This document shows, one piece after another, positions 5,688 to 5,949 of a stretch of 5,949 bases of DNA (position 1 is the first letter of the stretch; the number at the start of each line of letters is the position of its first letter). Source of the DNA: Acidobacteriota bacterium (lineage in GTDB: Bacteria > Actinomycetota > Actinomycetes > Actinomycetales > Micrococcaceae); assembly GCA_019352125.1 (NCBI GenBank), contig JABBNV010000179.1:1-5949 (forward strand), in the 5' to 3' direction. A model generated the notes under the pieces. It was not told the origin of the DNA. It saw nothing but the letters and a program-made list of their open reading frames with translations, and made no database searches. Made by a program: the position numbers and the translations under genes.

Positions 5688-5949
5688 CTAGTACGCGCTG
5701 GAGCCGGTTTGACCGTTGACAATCGCAATGCCGGAGCTGGCCCCAATTCGTGTTGCGCCCGCGTCGATCATTGCCTGCGCATCGGCCAGAGACCGCACCC
5801 CGCCGGAAGCCTTGACTCCAATATCCGGGCCAACCGTGGCGCGCATCAGTTTCACATCCTCAACCGTTGCGCCGCCCCCATTGAATCCAGTGGAAGTCTT
5901 GACGAAATCTGCCCCAGCAGTCACCGCAGCGGTGCAGGCGAGGACCTTC
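5688..5949 (-). CDS. deoC: Deoxyribose-phosphate aldolase DeoC, C-terminal part (cut by window edge)
   Basis: This is the last 86 residues or so of DeoC, the cytoplasmic class I aldolase that splits 2-deoxy-D-ribose 5-phosphate into glyceraldehyde 3-phosphate and acetaldehyde during deoxynucleoside breakdown. The frame is open from the right edge (KVLACTAAVTAGADF) to the TAG at 5690-5688. The lysine of FVKTSTGF (codon 5900-5898) is the Schiff-base residue in this family. The second conserved lysine, in GVKASGG (codon 5813-5811), is also present. The phosphate-binding ending GATRIGASSGIAIV is intact, followed by a short tail, NGQTGSSAY. The N-terminal half of the barrel is outside the window, so the start and total length are unknown. 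The downstream neighbour on the same strand is the small membrane gene. No convincing terminator is seen between them. Confidence 0.95.
   Translation of the reverse strand, partial: KVLACTAAVTAGADFVKTSTGFNGGGATVEDVKLMRATVGPDIGVKASGGVRSLADAQAMIDAGATRIGASSGIAIVNGQTGSSAY

Noticed and set aside
1..5949. Search for a CRISPR array, insertion sequence, phage gene, tRNA or defence cluster
   Set aside because: No regularly spaced repeats, transposase, integrase or tRNA-like cloverleaf was seen by eye. All substantial coding regions are accounted for by ordinary chromosomal genes.

Overview
The window looks like an ordinary chromosomal segment of a high-GC actinobacterium, most likely a member of the Micrococcaceae close to Arthrobacter. 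This rests on the wording of the Mfd protein, which matches what I remember of Arthrobacter Mfd. It is supported by two small families that are mainly actinobacterial, a DUF2505-like protein and a SCO4848-like membrane protein. Genus assignment is an inference, not something computed.

Layout: positions 1-390 (minus strand) hold the first 130 codons of a NhaA-type Na+/H+ antiporter, cut by the left edge. A 163-bp spacer follows, with a dyad and a weak hairpin. Next come two more minus-strand genes, a 72-residue two-helix membrane protein of the SCO4848 type (554-772) and a 165-residue DUF2505 protein (832-1329). A 198-bp divergent spacer separates them from the dominant gene, mfd (1528-5223, plus strand), which encodes the 1231-residue transcription-repair coupling factor and covers about 62% of the window. 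After mfd there are two strong hairpins in the convergent spacer. They are followed by a 71-residue two-helix membrane protein of unknown function (5363-5578, minus) and the C-terminal part of deoxyribose-phosphate aldolase DeoC (5688 to the right edge, minus).

There is no obvious pathway joining these genes. Mfd rescues or removes RNA polymerase stalled at DNA lesions and recruits UvrA. NhaA handles sodium and pH. DeoC catabolises deoxyribose 5-phosphate. The DUF2505 and SCO4848 genes are close enough (59 bp) to share a transcript, and deoC and the small membrane gene (109 bp) may do so.

I see no sign of a phage, insertion sequence, CRISPR array or new defence system. The most notable signal is a Ser/Thr/Gly-rich in-frame insertion in the RNA-polymerase-binding domain of Mfd. 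Its DNA contains a perfect 8-bp inverted repeat and a CTCGAC direct repeat, like a REP-type palindrome that has been absorbed into the coding sequence.
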